The notes: generated by a model from the sequence alone, not told the origin. A stretch of 38,747 nucleotides of DNA from Pseudomonas sp. 10-1B (GCF_000935045.1 NZ_JYKS01000061.1:1-38747); one strand, 5' to 3'. Positions 8,023-16,473 are shown, counted from the first letter of the stretch. Program-made: numbers and translations.

Positions 8023-10200
8023 TTACAACCCGTTACGCGCCTTGAACTCGCGGCGGCGGCGGTGCAGTACCGGCTCGGTATAACCGTTCGGCTGCTTGCC
8101 ACCTTCCACCACCAGCTCTACAGCCGCCTGGAACGCGACGTTGTCGTCGAAGTTCGGCGCCATCGGGCGGTACAGGGCGTCGCCGGCGTTCTGCTGGTCG
8201 ACCACCACGGCCATGCGCTTGAGGCTTTCCAGCACCTGCTCCTGGCTGACAACGCCATGGCGCAGCCAGTTGGCCAGCAGTTGGGCCGAAATGCGCAGGG
8301 TGGCGCGGTCTTCCATCAGGCCGACGTTGTTGATGTCCGGCACCTTCGAGCAACCCACACCCTGGTCGATCCAGCGCACCACGTAGCCGAGGATGCCCTG
8401 GGCGTTGTTGTCCAGCTCGTTGCGGATTTCTTCGGCCGACCAGTTGGTGTCGGCGGCCAGCGGGATGGCCAGGATGTCGTCCACCGACGCCGGGGTACGC
8501 GAGGCCAGTTCACGCTGACGTGCCTGTACGTCCACCTTGTGGTAGTGCAGGGCATGCAGGGTGGCGGCAGTCGGCGACGGCACCCAGGCGGTGTTGGCAC
8601 CGGCCAGTGGGTGGGCGATCTTCTGCTCGAGCATGGCGGCCATCAGGTCGGGCATGGCCCACATGCCCTTGCCGATCTGCGCACGGCCTTGCAGGCCGGT
8701 GGCCAGGCCGACGTCGACGTTGTTGTTCTCGTAGGCACCGATCCACTTCTCGTTTTTCATGGCGCCCTTGCGCACCACGGCGCCGGCTTCCATCGAGGTG
8801 TGGATTTCATCGCCGGTGCGGTCGAGGAAACCAGTGTTGATGAACACCACGCGCTCGGCGGCCGCCTTGATGCACGACTTGAGGTTGACCGTGGTACGGC
8901 GCTCCTCATCCATGATGCCGACCTTGACGGTGTTGCGCTTCATGCCCAGCAGGTCTTCGACCTGGCTGAAGATCTCGGCGGCGAAGGCCACTTCCTCTGG
9001 GCCGTGCATCTTCGGCTTGACGATGTACACGCTGCCGCTGCGGGTGTTCTTGCGGCTGGTGTTGCCGTTGAGGTTGTGCAGGGCGATCAGGTTGGTGAAC
9101 AGCCCGTCTTGAATGCCCTCGGGGATTTCGTTGCCTTGGGCATCGAGGATCGCCGGGTTGGTCATCAGGTGGCCAACGTTACGCACGAACAGCAGCGAAC
9201 GGCCGTGCAGGGTCACGCTGCCGCCATTGGGCGCGGCGTACTCGCGGTCGGGGTTCATGGTACGGGTGAAGGTCTTGCCACCTTTGCTCACGCTTTCGGC
9301 CAGGTCGCCTTTCATCAGGCCCAGCCAGTTGCGGTAGACGATCACCTTGTCGTCGGCATCGACGGCGGCGACCGAGTCTTCGCAGTCCATGATGGTGGTC
9401 AGCGCCGACTCCATCAGGATGTCCTTGACGCCAGCGGCGTCGGTGCTGCCCACCGGGGTGCTGGCATCGACCTGGATTTCGAAGTGCAGGCCGTTGTGCT
9501 TGAGCAGCACGGCGGTTGGCGCTGCGGCGTCGCCGTGGAAGCCGATCAGTTGGGCGTCGTCACGCAGGCCGCTGTTGCTGCCGCCTTTCAGGGCGACCAC
9601 CAGCTTGCCGCCTTCGATGCGGTAGCCGGTGGAGTCGACGTGCGAGCCGGCCGCCAGTGGCGCGGCTTCGTCGAGGAAGGCGCGGGCGAAGGCGATGACC
9701 TTGTCGCCACGTACCTTGTTGTAGCCCTGGCCTTTCTCGGCGCCGCCTTCATCGCTGATGGCGTCGGTGCCGTACAGCGCGTCGTACAGCGAGCCCCAAC
9801 GGGCGTTGGCGGCGTTCAGGGCGAAGCGGGCGTTCATCACCGGCACCACCAGCTGCGGGCCGGCCATGTGGGCGATTTCTTCGTCCACGTTCTGGGTGGT
9901 GGCCTGGAAATCGTCGGCTTGTGGCAGCAGGTAGCCGATTTCCTGGAGGAATGCTTTGTAGGCTACGGCGTCGTGTGCCTGGCCTTTGCGTGCCTGGTGC
10001 CAGGCGTCGATCTTGGCTTGCAGCTCGTCGCGCTTGGCGAGCAGGGCTTTGTTCTTTGGAGCGAGGTCATTGATGATCTTCTCTGCACCCGCCCAGAACT
10101 GCTCGGCGACGATGCCAGTCCCGGGGATGGCTTCGTTGTTCACGAAGTCGTACAGGACCTTGGCGACCTGAAGGCCACCGACTTGAACGTATCCAGTCAT
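8023..10200 (-). CDS. glcB: malate synthase G
   Basis: Condenses glyoxylate with acetyl-CoA to form malate, the second step of the glyoxylate shunt, in the cytosol. The 725-residue length and the long single chain fit the G isoform. Family-typical stretches seen include the N-terminal VGGLQVAKVLYDFVN, the active-site region IMDCEDSVAAVDADDK with RNWLGLMKGDL, TRTMNPDREY, and PKMHGPEEVAFA. The start is the ATG at 10200 (MTGYVQVGGL), preceded by GTGAGG; the four in-frame codons further upstream are not conserved-looking. It is monocistronic, with a 452-base divergent region before gcvR and a REP pair after it. Confidence 0.97.
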   Translation of the reverse strand: MTGYVQVGGLQVAKVLYDFVNNEAIPGTGIVAEQFWAGAEKIINDLAPKNKALLAKRDELQAKIDAWHQARKGQAHDAVAYKAFLQEIGYLLPQADDFQATTQNVDEEIAHMAGPQLVVPVMNARFALNAANARWGSLYDALYGTDAISDEGGAEKGQGYNKVRGDKVIAFARAFLDEAAPLAAGSHVDSTGYRIEGGKLVVALKGGSNSGLRDDAQLIGFHGDAAAPTAVLLKHNGLHFEIQVDASTPVGSTDAAGVKDILMESALTTIMDCEDSVAAVDADDKVIVYRNWLGLMKGDLAESVSKGGKTFTRTMNPDREYAAPNGGSVTLHGRSLLFVRNVGHLMTNPAILDAQGNEIPEGIQDGLFTNLIALHNLNGNTSRKNTRSGSVYIVKPKMHGPEEVAFAAEIFSQVEDLLGMKRNTVKVGIMDEERRTTVNLKSCIKAAAERVVFINTGFLDRTGDEIHTSMEAGAVVRKGAMKNEKWIGAYENNNVDVGLATGLQGRAQIGKGMWAMPDLMAAMLEQKIAHPLAGANTAWVPSPTAATLHALHYHKVDVQARQRELASRTPASVDDILAIPLAADTNWSAEEIRNELDNNAQGILGYVVRWIDQGVGCSKVPDINNVGLMEDRATLRISAQLLANWLRHGVVSQEQVLESLKRMAVVVDQQNAGDALYRPMAPNFDDNVAFQAAVELVVEGGKQPNGYTEPVLHRRRREFKARNGL

Positions 10201-10652
10201 TGCTTGCCTCACTCTGCTCAGCTATTTCGCTCTTCTGTATTAAGCCTGTAGCGCTTCTCTAAACACGGCACCAGTGCATGCACCCGGGGCAGCCCCGAGC
10301 GCGGCTGGGTGCGGCCTGCCAGACGGGCTGGCGGGCAGTGTGCGTATTTTCACAGGCGCCTTGGCAGACATCCAAACGACGTTTTGTAGTCCGCGCCACG
10401 AGATACTACATGAAGCAGTAGGCGGGGCAAAATCAGACTAAAAGCGCCGTTATGCGACCAGCTGGTCGCGTATGGTCACGCTGGGAGTGGGTATGTTCGC
10501 AAAAAACAGGTGGATTGTTCCAGATAAATCTTGAAACAGTACACGATTTGTCATGCGGATTGCCCTGCGGCAGGTTGCCGCGCCTTGCCTATACTGAGTC
10601 GATCCCCCCGATTTTCTGCCGCCCGGGCGCGGTCCGACACGAGGAAGGGCTT
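10201..10652. other. divergent intergenic region between glcB and gcvR
   Basis: A stretch of 452 bases without a credible gene. It holds the promoter and leader of glcB (minus) and of gcvR (plus). Small palindromes are visible near glcB (GTGCATGCAC at about 10275, CGGGG-CAG-CCCCG), a strong 16-base palindrome lies at 10454-10469, and a -10-like TATACT lies at 10590-10595 on the gcvR side. The longer reading frame that crosses it in phase with gcvR starts within this regulatory DNA and is not supported as coding. Confidence 0.6.
10454..10469. promoter_or_regulatory. 16-base perfect palindrome with an extra half-site
   Basis: GCGACCAGCTGGTCGC is a perfect dyad. A near-copy of its right half (TGGTCACG) follows 11 bases downstream in direct orientation after TGGTCGCG. 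The arrangement looks like a dimer-binding operator. It is about 185 bases before gcvR and 255 before glcB, and the cognate regulator is unknown. Confidence 0.5.
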
Positions 10653-11171
10653 GTGGATCATCTTGTACTGACTGTAATTGCCCCTGACAAGGCCGGCCAG
10701 GTCGAGCGTATTGCCCAGTGCATCGCCGACCACAGTGGCAACTGGCTGGAAAGCCGCATGTCGCGCATGGCCGGGCAGTTCGCCGGCATCTTGCGGGTGG
10801 CGGTGCCGGCGGAAAACTACGACGAGCTGGTGGCATCGCTGCAGGGGTTGGCCAGGTATGACATTCGCGTGCTGATCGCCGAGAGCGGGATCGAGCCGTC
10901 ATGCACCTGGAAACCGATTGCCATGGAGCTGGTGGGCAATGACCGGCCGGGGATCGTGCGCGACATCACCCGGTTGCTGGCGGAGCTGCAGGTGAATGTG
11001 GAGCGGTTTTCCACCGAAGTGCGGCCTGCGCCGATGAGCAGCGAGCCGTTGTTTCATGCCGATGCGTTGTTGGCGCTGCCGTTGACCTTGCCGCTGGATG
11101 AACTGCAGCAGAAGCTGGAGAGCCTGGCGGATGACTTGATGGTGGAGTTGCAACTGCGGGCGGAGGATTGA
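10653..11171 (+). CDS. gcvR: GcvR-like glycine cleavage regulator, two ACT domains
   Basis: A cytosolic regulator of 172 residues built of two ACT domains: about 3-75 (LVLTVIAPDKAGQVERIAQCIADHSGNW) and about 88-165 (AMELVGNDRPGIVRDITRLLAEL). In enterobacteria GcvR binds glycine and restrains the activator GcvA by protein contact. The start is GTG at 10653, which follows GAGGAAGG at good spacing and opens directly into the first ACT strand; the longer frame upstream is not protein-like. No gcvA or gcv operon is nearby, so the glycine role rests on family membership. Confidence 0.82.
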   Translation: MDHLVLTVIAPDKAGQVERIAQCIADHSGNWLESRMSRMAGQFAGILRVAVPAENYDELVASLQGLARYDIRVLIAESGIEPSCTWKPIAMELVGNDRPGIVRDITRLLAELQVNVERFSTEVRPAPMSSEPLFHADALLALPLTLPLDELQQKLESLADDLMVELQLRAED

Positions 11172-11183
11172 TCAGAGATTGCT

Positions 11184-11304
11184 GGGGCCGCTTTGCGGCC
11201 CTTTCGCCGGCAAGCCAGCTCCCACAGGGACTGCACAGGGCTTGAGGCCTATGCGGTCGAGGTGGGAGCTGGCTTGCCGGCGAAAGGGCTGCAAAGCAGC
11301 CCCC
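11184..11304. repeat. REP pair (class A), inverted
   Basis: Inverted class A REP copies in the TTTCGCCGGCAAGCCAGCTC form, flanked by GGGGCCGCTTTGCGGCCC and GGGCTGCAAAGCAGCCCC stems, directly after gcvR. Confidence 0.9.
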
Positions 11305-11335
11305 TGCGGTTATCCCGATATCTCGGGGAAGGCCC

Positions 11336-11457
11336 TGTGGATAACCTGGGAGTGTACCGTTCCAGCCCACGTAGTTCGTGGCCTACGCCGTTCTGCTCAA
11401 AAAACATCCAAAAATCAGCAGTTTGTGCACAAAGCACGGGGACGAGGGTGTGGATAA
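11336..11457 (+). other. pair of perfect DnaA boxes in non-coding DNA
   Basis: TGTGGATAA, the complement of the consensus DnaA box TTATCCACA, occurs at 11336-11344 and 11449-11457, in the same orientation and 113 bases apart. Between them is the perfect palindrome TTTGTGCACAAA (11422-11433). No replication genes flank the site, so it is not an origin; it might titrate or reactivate DnaA. Two exact 9-mers within about 120 bases are unlikely by chance. Confidence 0.45.
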
Positions 11458-11472
11458 CCTTTGGAGATGTTT

Positions 11473-11501
11473 CTGCAGGCCTTGAACCGCAAGGCCTGCA
11501 G
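11473..11501. terminator. strong hairpin after rarD, possible terminator
   Basis: A perfect 11-base-pair stem (CTGCAGGCCTT / AAGGCCTGCAG) with a 7-base loop, 20 bases beyond the rarD stop. It lacks a clear U-tract on either strand, so it may serve in RNA stability or as a weak terminator. Confidence 0.45.
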
Positions 11502-11520
11502 GCATTTGATCATTTATTGA

Positions 11521-12408
11521 TCAGCTACGCTTGCGCAAACTCAGCCAGGCATCGACGCTGTAAACCGCCAAACCCGCCCAGATGAACATGAACGCCACCA
11601 AGGTGCTCGACGACAGATGCTCATCGAACAACAGCACTGCCTGCAGCAACACCAGGGTCGGCGCCAGGTACTGCAGGAAGCCCAACGTGGTATACGGCAA
11701 GTGCCGCGCCGCTGCGTTGAAGCACACCAGCGGCACCAGCGTCACCGGCCCTGCCGCCATCAACCACAGCGCTTCGCTGCTGGTGTAGAACGCGCCCTGG
11801 GCACTCATCGCCGCCGGGTGCAGCAGCAGCCAGCCAAGGGCCAGCGGCACCAGCATCCAGGTTTCCACCACCAGGCCCGGCAATGCTGCCACCGGCGCCT
11901 GCTTGCGGATCAACCCATAGAAGCCGAAGCTCAGCGCCAGCACCAGCGACACCCAAGGCAGGCTGCCCACTTGCCACACCTGCTGCGCCACACCCACGGT
12001 GGCCATGCCCACCGCCAGCCATTGCAGGCGGCGCAGGCGCTCGCCAAGAATCAGCATGCCCAGCAACACGTTGATCAGCGGGTTGATGTAGTAACCCAGG
12101 CTGGCTTCGAGCATGCGGCCGTTGTTCACCGACCACACGTAGGTCAGCCAGTTACCGGCGATCAGCGCTCCGCTCAGGGCGAGGATGCCCAGCCGGCGTG
12201 GGTTGTCACGCAGTTCGCGCCACCAGCCGGGGTGTTTCCATACCAGTAGTAGCAGTGAGCCGAACAGCGCTGACCAGAGCACCCGGTGGACAATGATCTC
12301 CACTGCCGGGACGCTCTGGATTGCCTTGAAGTAAAGGGGGAACAGGCCCCAGATGATGTAGGCACTCAGGCCCAGTAAGTACCCGCGACGCGGGTTTGCG
12401 GCGTGCAT
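11521..12408 (-). CDS. rarD: RarD-type EamA family transporter
   Basis: An inner-membrane protein of 295 residues with about ten hydrophobic helices in two EamA repeats. Early motifs (GYLLGLSAYIIWGLFPLYFKAI, VEIIVHRVLWS, GNWLTYVWSVNNGRMLEASLGYYINPL) are characteristic of the RarD subgroup. RarD was named from chloramphenicol sensitivity in Pseudomonas, but its natural substrate is not established. The ATG at 12408 follows AAGGA at usable spacing. It is transcribed alone, with srkA upstream on the same strand. Confidence 0.92.
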   Translation of the reverse strand: MHAANPRRGYLLGLSAYIIWGLFPLYFKAIQSVPAVEIIVHRVLWSALFGSLLLLVWKHPGWWRELRDNPRRLGILALSGALIAGNWLTYVWSVNNGRMLEASLGYYINPLINVLLGMLILGERLRRLQWLAVGMATVGVAQQVWQVGSLPWVSLVLALSFGFYGLIRKQAPVAALPGLVVETWMLVPLALGWLLLHPAAMSAQGAFYTSSEALWLMAAGPVTLVPLVCFNAAARHLPYTTLGFLQYLAPTLVLLQAVLLFDEHLSSSTLVAFMFIWAGLAVYSVDAWLSLRKRS

Positions 12409-12472
12409 GCAGAATCCTTGCTTAGGTAGCTAAATAAAGCGACGCCTATTGTAGACAGAGACGTGTGGGCTT

Positions 12473-13447
12473 CTAGAACAATTTAAGCGGTTGTTCATCG
12501 AGGGCAGCCATCTGCTCGCGCAGTGCGAGAATCTGGTCGCCCCAATAGCGTGGCTGGCCGAACCACGGGAAACTGGGCGGGAACGCCGGGTCATCCCAGC
12601 GTCGCGCCAGCCAGGCGCTGTAATGCAGTTGGCGCAGGGCGCGCAGAGGCTCGATCAGGGCCAGTTCACGCGGGTCGAAGTCGTGGAACTCGTTGTAGCC
12701 GTCGATCAGCTCGGCCAACTGCCCCAAACGCTCCTCGCGGTTGCCGGCCAGCATCATCCACAGGTCTTGCACCGCCGGGCCCATGCGGCAGTCATCGAGG
12801 TCGACCACGTGGTACACGTCGTCACGGTGCATCAGGTTACCGGGGTGCAGGTCGCCGTGCAGACGGATGAGCTGGTGCGGGGTGCGGGCGTAGATGTCTT
12901 CCACCCGCTTGAGCAGGTCGCGGGCCACGGACTCGAATGCCGGCAGCAGCTCGCGGGGGACGAAGTCGCCTTCTAGCAGGGTATTCAACGAGGCGTGGCC
13001 GAAATTGTCCACAGCCAGCGCTTCGCGGTGTGCGAATGGTTTGCTGGCGCCCACGGCATGCAGGCGGCCGAGCAACTGGCCGAGGCGGTAGAGCTGGTCG
13101 AGATTGCCTGGCTCCGGGGCATGCCCGCCGCGTCGCGGGAACAGGGTGAAGCGGAAGCCCTGGTGTTCGAACAAGGTGCGGCCATCGTGCTGCAATGGGG
13201 CGACCACCGGGACTTCGCAGTCGGCCAGTTCGGCCGTGAAGCTGTGTTCTTCGAGGATCGCCGCATCGCTCCAGCGGCCTGGGCGGTAGAACTTGGCGAT
13301 CAGTGGTTGCGCATCCTCGATACCCACCTGATAGACACGGTTTTCGTAGCTGTTCAGCGCCAATACCCGGGCATCGCTGAGAAAGCCCAGGCTTTCCACG
13401 GCATCCAGGACCAGGTCGGGGGTTAGAGTGTCGAAGGGGTGGGACAT
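12473..13447 (-). CDS. srkA: stress response kinase A (YihE/SrkA family)
   Basis: A cytoplasmic aminoglycoside-phosphotransferase-fold kinase of 324 residues. The catalytic loop RLHGDLHPGNLMH and the metal-binding VVDLDDCRMGPAVQDLWMML are intact. In E. coli the family is a Ser/Thr kinase under Cpx control that protects against stress-induced death via the MazEF pathway; whether that holds here is unknown. The start is the ATG at 13447 (MSHPFDTLTPD) with GGAG in front; eleven further upstream in-frame codons are rich in proline and unlikely to be translated. Confidence 0.92.
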   Translation of the reverse strand: MSHPFDTLTPDLVLDAVESLGFLSDARVLALNSYENRVYQVGIEDAQPLIAKFYRPGRWSDAAILEEHSFTAELADCEVPVVAPLQHDGRTLFEHQGFRFTLFPRRGGHAPEPGNLDQLYRLGQLLGRLHAVGASKPFAHREALAVDNFGHASLNTLLEGDFVPRELLPAFESVARDLLKRVEDIYARTPHQLIRLHGDLHPGNLMHRDDVYHVVDLDDCRMGPAVQDLWMMLAGNREERLGQLAELIDGYNEFHDFDPRELALIEPLRALRQLHYSAWLARRWDDPAFPPSFPWFGQPRYWGDQILALREQMAALDEQPLKLF

Positions 13448-13500
13448 GGGGGCTCCGGGGGTAAGCGGCATGGGGGCCATGGTAACGCGTTAAACCTGTG

Positions 13501-13609
13501 CTGGCCTCTTCGCGGGCGCGCCCGCTCCCACAGGTATTGTGCAACTGGTTCAGGGCGGCGCGGTACCTGTGGGAGCGGGCAAGCCCGCGAACCGCGCAAA
13601 GCGCGGCCA
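13501..13609. repeat. REP pair (class B), inverted
   Basis: Inverted class B copies between srkA and the modE-like gene. The left half has GCGGGCGCGCCCGC and the right half GCGGGCAAGCCCGC, so the inner loop differs between halves. The right half ends in a CGCGCAAAGCGCGG stem. Confidence 0.88.
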
Positions 13610-13611
13610 GG

Positions 13612-14382
13612 CTATGCAGGAATCCCGATCAATACATAAGAGGGATGAAACTGCACCCGCACCGTGCTGCCATGCTCCACCTGCTGCTCCGCCAACCAAT
13701 CCACCTCGGCAAACGCACACAACGTTTGCCCATTGCCCAGCGCCAGCCTGACTTCACTTGGCCCATCAGCCTCCGTCAACACCTCTTCCACTGTCGCCCG
13801 CAGGCAGTTGCTGCCTGCTTCGGCCTCTTCCCCTTCTGCCAGCAACCGCACCCACCCGGCCTTGAGCAGTGCTACCACCATGCTCCCCAGCGTCAGCTCC
13901 AGGCGCGCAGTACTGTCGTGGGTGATCAGCGCCTCGATCTCCAGCCCGCCGCCCAAGGCCAGGCTGACGCGATCATGCCGGCCTTCACGGCGCAGGCCGC
14001 TGACCTGGCCTTGCAACTGGTTGCGCGCACTGGTGCGCAGCATCAGGCGCCCGAGCAGGTCGAGGTCGCTGGACTCTTCGGCTGCTTCGAGGATTTGCGC
14101 CTGCAGGGCCTGCAGCCTTTGATACAGGCGCAGCACGCGCTCGCCTTCCATCGACAGACGGGCACCACCACCACCGCGCCCGCCGGTGCTGCGCTCGACC
14201 AGAGGTTGGCTGGCCAGGTTGTTGAGCTCGTCGATGGCATCCCAGGCAGCCTTGTAGCTGATGCCTGCGGCCTTGGCGGCGCGGGTGATGGAGCCTTGCT
14301 CGGCGACGTGCTGCAGCAGCGCGATGCGCTGCGGGCGGCGGGCGATGTGTTGGGTGAGGAGGGGGGGTAGGGGCATGGGCAT
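13612..14382 (-). CDS. modE: ModE-like molybdate-dependent transcriptional regulator
   Basis: A DNA-binding regulator of 256 residues. The N-terminal LysR-like winged helix (about 20-75) contains GSITRAAKAAGISYKAAWDAI and the ModE-typical glycine-rich wing STGGRGGGGARL. The C-terminal half holds two TOBE/Mop-type oxyanion-binding modules (about 122-185 and 192-255). ModE family members bind molybdate or tungstate and repress the modABC transporter or regulate molybdoenzymes. No modABC is nearby, so this is a stand-alone regulator. Two in-frame ATGs (14382 and 14376) are equally possible and there is no strong ribosome site. Confidence 0.88.
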   Translation of the reverse strand: MPMPLPPLLTQHIARRPQRIALLQHVAEQGSITRAAKAAGISYKAAWDAIDELNNLASQPLVERSTGGRGGGGARLSMEGERVLRLYQRLQALQAQILEAAEESSDLDLLGRLMLRTSARNQLQGQVSGLRREGRHDRVSLALGGGLEIEALITHDSTARLELTLGSMVVALLKAGWVRLLAEGEEAEAGSNCLRATVEEVLTEADGPSEVRLALGNGQTLCAFAEVDWLAEQQVEHGSTVRVQFHPSYVLIGIPA

Positions 14383-14415
14383 TCAGTCGGTGTCATTGGA
14401 AGCCAAGTGTAGATT

Positions 14416-14460
14416 GTGTGGGAGCGGCCTTGTGTCGCGAAAGGGCTGCGCAGCAGCCCC
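14416..14460. repeat. single REP unit (class C)
   Basis: One unpaired copy of the class C REP (TGTGGGAGCGGCCTTGTGTC) followed by a GGGCTGCGCAGCAGCCC stem, in the gap between comF and the modE-like gene. Confidence 0.8.
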
Positions 14461-14486
14461 AGCGATTCTTGCTGTGGCAGAAACCT

Positions 14487-14585
14487 TGGGGCCGCTTCGC
14501 GCCCCATCGCCGGCAAGCCAGCTCCCACAGGGATTGCGTTGACTCCAGAGCTACGCAACCCCTGTGGCTTGCCGGCGATGAGGCC
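14487..14585. repeat. REP pair (class A), right half internally deleted
   Basis: The left half is a full class A unit, but the right half reads CTGTGGCTTGCCGGCG and lacks the GAGCTGG segment found in other copies. The hairpin would be imperfect. Confidence 0.85.
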
Positions 14586-14592
14586 CTTGAAA

Positions 14593-15324
14593 TCATACAT
14601 AACCCGGCTTGGGCGTACGCGCCAGGCAATACACATCGACCCGCCGCGCTCCGGCCTTGCCCAGCACCTCGGCAATAGCCTGTGCAGTGGCGCCGGTGGT
14701 CAGTACGTCATCAATAATGGCGACATGCATCCCCTTGACCTCGCCCCGGATAGCAAACGCCTGGTGCAAATTGCGCCGCCTGGCCCGGGCATCCAGCTGT
14801 TGCTGCGCTGGCGTCTCCCGTGTGCGCACCAGCAACCGTTCGTCGCAGCATAGCCCCAGCTGTGAAGACAGCCAGCGCCCCAGCATCCCGGCCTGGTTGA
14901 ACCCCCGCTCGCGCAGTCGACGCCTGGCCAGGGGCACAGGCAACAGCAGGTCGGGCCGGGGGAGGCCTTCTGCAAAACGATACAGCAGCCCATGCCCAAG
15001 CAACTCAGCCATCAACCGCCCCAAAGACCACTGGCGGTTGTGCTTGAAGCGGCTGACCAGCGTGTCCACCGGGAAGCCGAAATGCCACAGCGCAATCACC
15101 TGCTCGAAGGCTGGCAAGTGGCGACTGCACTGGGCACAGATGAGGCCGGCCATCGGCAAGGGCAGCGCGCAACGCTGGCACTGATCATCCAGCCAGGGCA
15201 ATTCCTGCTCGCAGGCGACGCACAGTGGGTATGGCTGCTCGGCAGGGTCATCACACAACAAACAAAATTGATTAATAAGTGAGCAGTTGTAAACCAGTCT
15301 TTTTATGTGCGGTTGACAGTTCAT
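14593..15324 (-). CDS. comF: ComF family phosphoribosyltransferase-like protein
   Basis: A 243-residue protein with an N-terminal zinc-binding region of four CxxC pairs (residues 21-24, 35-38, 49-52, 63-66) and a type I phosphoribosyltransferase domain with the PRPP loop VAIIDDVLTTGAT. The double-zinc-finger plus PRTase design is that of ComF/GntX proteins, linked to DNA uptake in naturally competent bacteria; the enzyme reaction is unknown. The ATG at 15324 follows GGAAGG. Codons 2 to 13 contain the BirA operator for the divergent biotin operon, so biotin status may also affect comF transcription. Confidence 0.93.
   Translation of the reverse strand: MNCQPHIKRLVYNCSLINQFCLLCDDPAEQPYPLCVACEQELPWLDDQCQRCALPLPMAGLICAQCSRHLPAFEQVIALWHFGFPVDTLVSRFKHNRQWSLGRLMAELLGHGLLYRFAEGLPRPDLLLPVPLARRRLRERGFNQAGMLGRWLSSQLGLCCDERLLVRTRETPAQQQLDARARRRNLHQAFAIRGEVKGMHVAIIDDVLTTGATAQAIAEVLGKAGARRVDVYCLARTPKPGYV
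15287..15319. promoter_or_regulatory. BirA operator controlling bioBFHCD
   Basis: TTGTAAACC, 15 bases, GGTTGACAG. The left arm matches the BirA consensus exactly and the right arm at 7 of 9 positions (consensus GGTTTACAA). The right arm contains TTGACA (15313-15318), a perfect -35 hexamer reading toward bioB, so bound biotinyl-AMP-BirA would cover the promoter. A good -10 is less clear (TGACTATGCG near 15335-15344). Confidence 0.85.
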
Positions 15325-15413
15325 AGGCCTTCCATGACTATGCGAGCTATCCGTGATGCGCTGGCGGGCTTTCCTGTCCCGGCGCCAGCTTCAGCCTAAA
15401 CAAGGAAACGCCG

Positions 15414-16472
15414 ATGAGCGCCAGCACAACTGCAACAACACGTCACGACTGGTCCCTGGCCGAGGTCAAGGCGCTGTTCCAGCAACCGTTCAATGACTTG
15501 CTGTTCCAGGCGCAAACCGTGCACCGCGCGCATTTCGACCCGAACCGCGTGCAGGTTTCGACCTTGCTGTCGATCAAGACCGGCGCCTGCCCGGAAGATT
15601 GCAAATATTGTCCACAGTCCGGCCACTACAACACCGGGCTGGAAAAACAGAAGCTGATGGAAGTGCAGAAGGTGCTGGAAGAGGCCGCCCGCGCCAAAGC
15701 CATCGGTTCCACCCGCTTCTGCATGGGCGCAGCCTGGAAGCACCCCTCGGCCAAGGACATGCCCTATGTGCTGGAGATGGTCAAAGGCGTGAAGGCCATG
15801 GGCCTGGAAACCTGCATGACCCTCGGCAAGCTCGACCAGGAGCAGACCAAGGCCTTGGCCCAGGCCGGCCTGGACTACTACAACCACAACCTCGACACCT
15901 CGCCGGAGTTCTACGGCAGCATCATCACCACCCGCACCTACAGCGAGCGCCTGCAGACCTTGGCGTACGTGCGTGATGCCGGGATGAAGATCTGCTCCGG
16001 CGGCATCCTCGGCATGGGCGAGTCGCTGGACGATCGCGCCGGCCTGCTGATCCAACTGGCCAACCTGCCCGAGCACCCGGAGTCGGTGCCGATCAACATG
16101 CTGGTCAAGGTGGCCGGTACGCCGCTGGCCGAGGAAGAAGATGTCGACCCCTTCGACTTCATCCGCATGCTGGCCGTGGCCCGCCTGCTCATGCCGAAGT
16201 CGCACGTGCGCTTGTCCGCCGGCCGCGAGCAGATGAACGAGCAGATGCAGGCCCTGGCCTTCATGGCTGGTGCCAACTCGATCTTCTACGGCGAAAAACT
16301 GCTGACCACTGCCAACCCGCAGGCCGACAAGGACATGCAGCTGTTCGCACGCCTGGGCATCAAGCCCGAAGCGCGTGAAGAGCATGCCGACGAAGTGCAC
16401 CAGGCGGCCATCGAGCAGGCGCTGGTCGAGCAGCGCAGCAGCGAGATGTTCTACAACGCCGCGACGGCCTGA
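15414..16472 (+). CDS. bioB: biotin synthase
   Basis: Radical-SAM enzyme that inserts sulphur into dethiobiotin, the last step of biotin synthesis. The 352-residue protein has the 4Fe-4S motif CPEDCKYC (C59, C63, C66) and the expected 2Fe-2S ligands C103 (RFCMG), C134 (ETCMT), C194 (KICSGG) and R266 (VRLSAG). The ATG at 15414 follows AAGGAAA. It leads the bioBFHCD transcription unit, 95 bases after the BirA operator, with bioF beginning one base after its stop. Confidence 0.98.
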   Translation: MSASTTATTRHDWSLAEVKALFQQPFNDLLFQAQTVHRAHFDPNRVQVSTLLSIKTGACPEDCKYCPQSGHYNTGLEKQKLMEVQKVLEEAARAKAIGSTRFCMGAAWKHPSAKDMPYVLEMVKGVKAMGLETCMTLGKLDQEQTKALAQAGLDYYNHNLDTSPEFYGSIITTRTYSERLQTLAYVRDAGMKICSGGILGMGESLDDRAGLLIQLANLPEHPESVPINMLVKVAGTPLAEEEDVDPFDFIRMLAVARLLMPKSHVRLSAGREQMNEQMQALAFMAGANSIFYGEKLLTTANPQADKDMQLFARLGIKPEAREEHADEVHQAAIEQALVEQRSSEMFYNAATA

Positions 16473-16473
16473 G

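Noticed and set aside
10452..10652. N-terminal extension of the GcvR-like protein
   Set aside because: The extra 67 codons cover an operator-like palindrome and a -10-like element and do not resemble protein; the GTG at 10653 has a good ribosome site and begins the ACT domain.
11336..11457. Replication origin based on DnaA boxes
   Set aside because: Only two boxes, no AT-rich unwinding region, and no dnaA, dnaN, gidA or parAB nearby. A DnaA-binding control site is the most that can be proposed.
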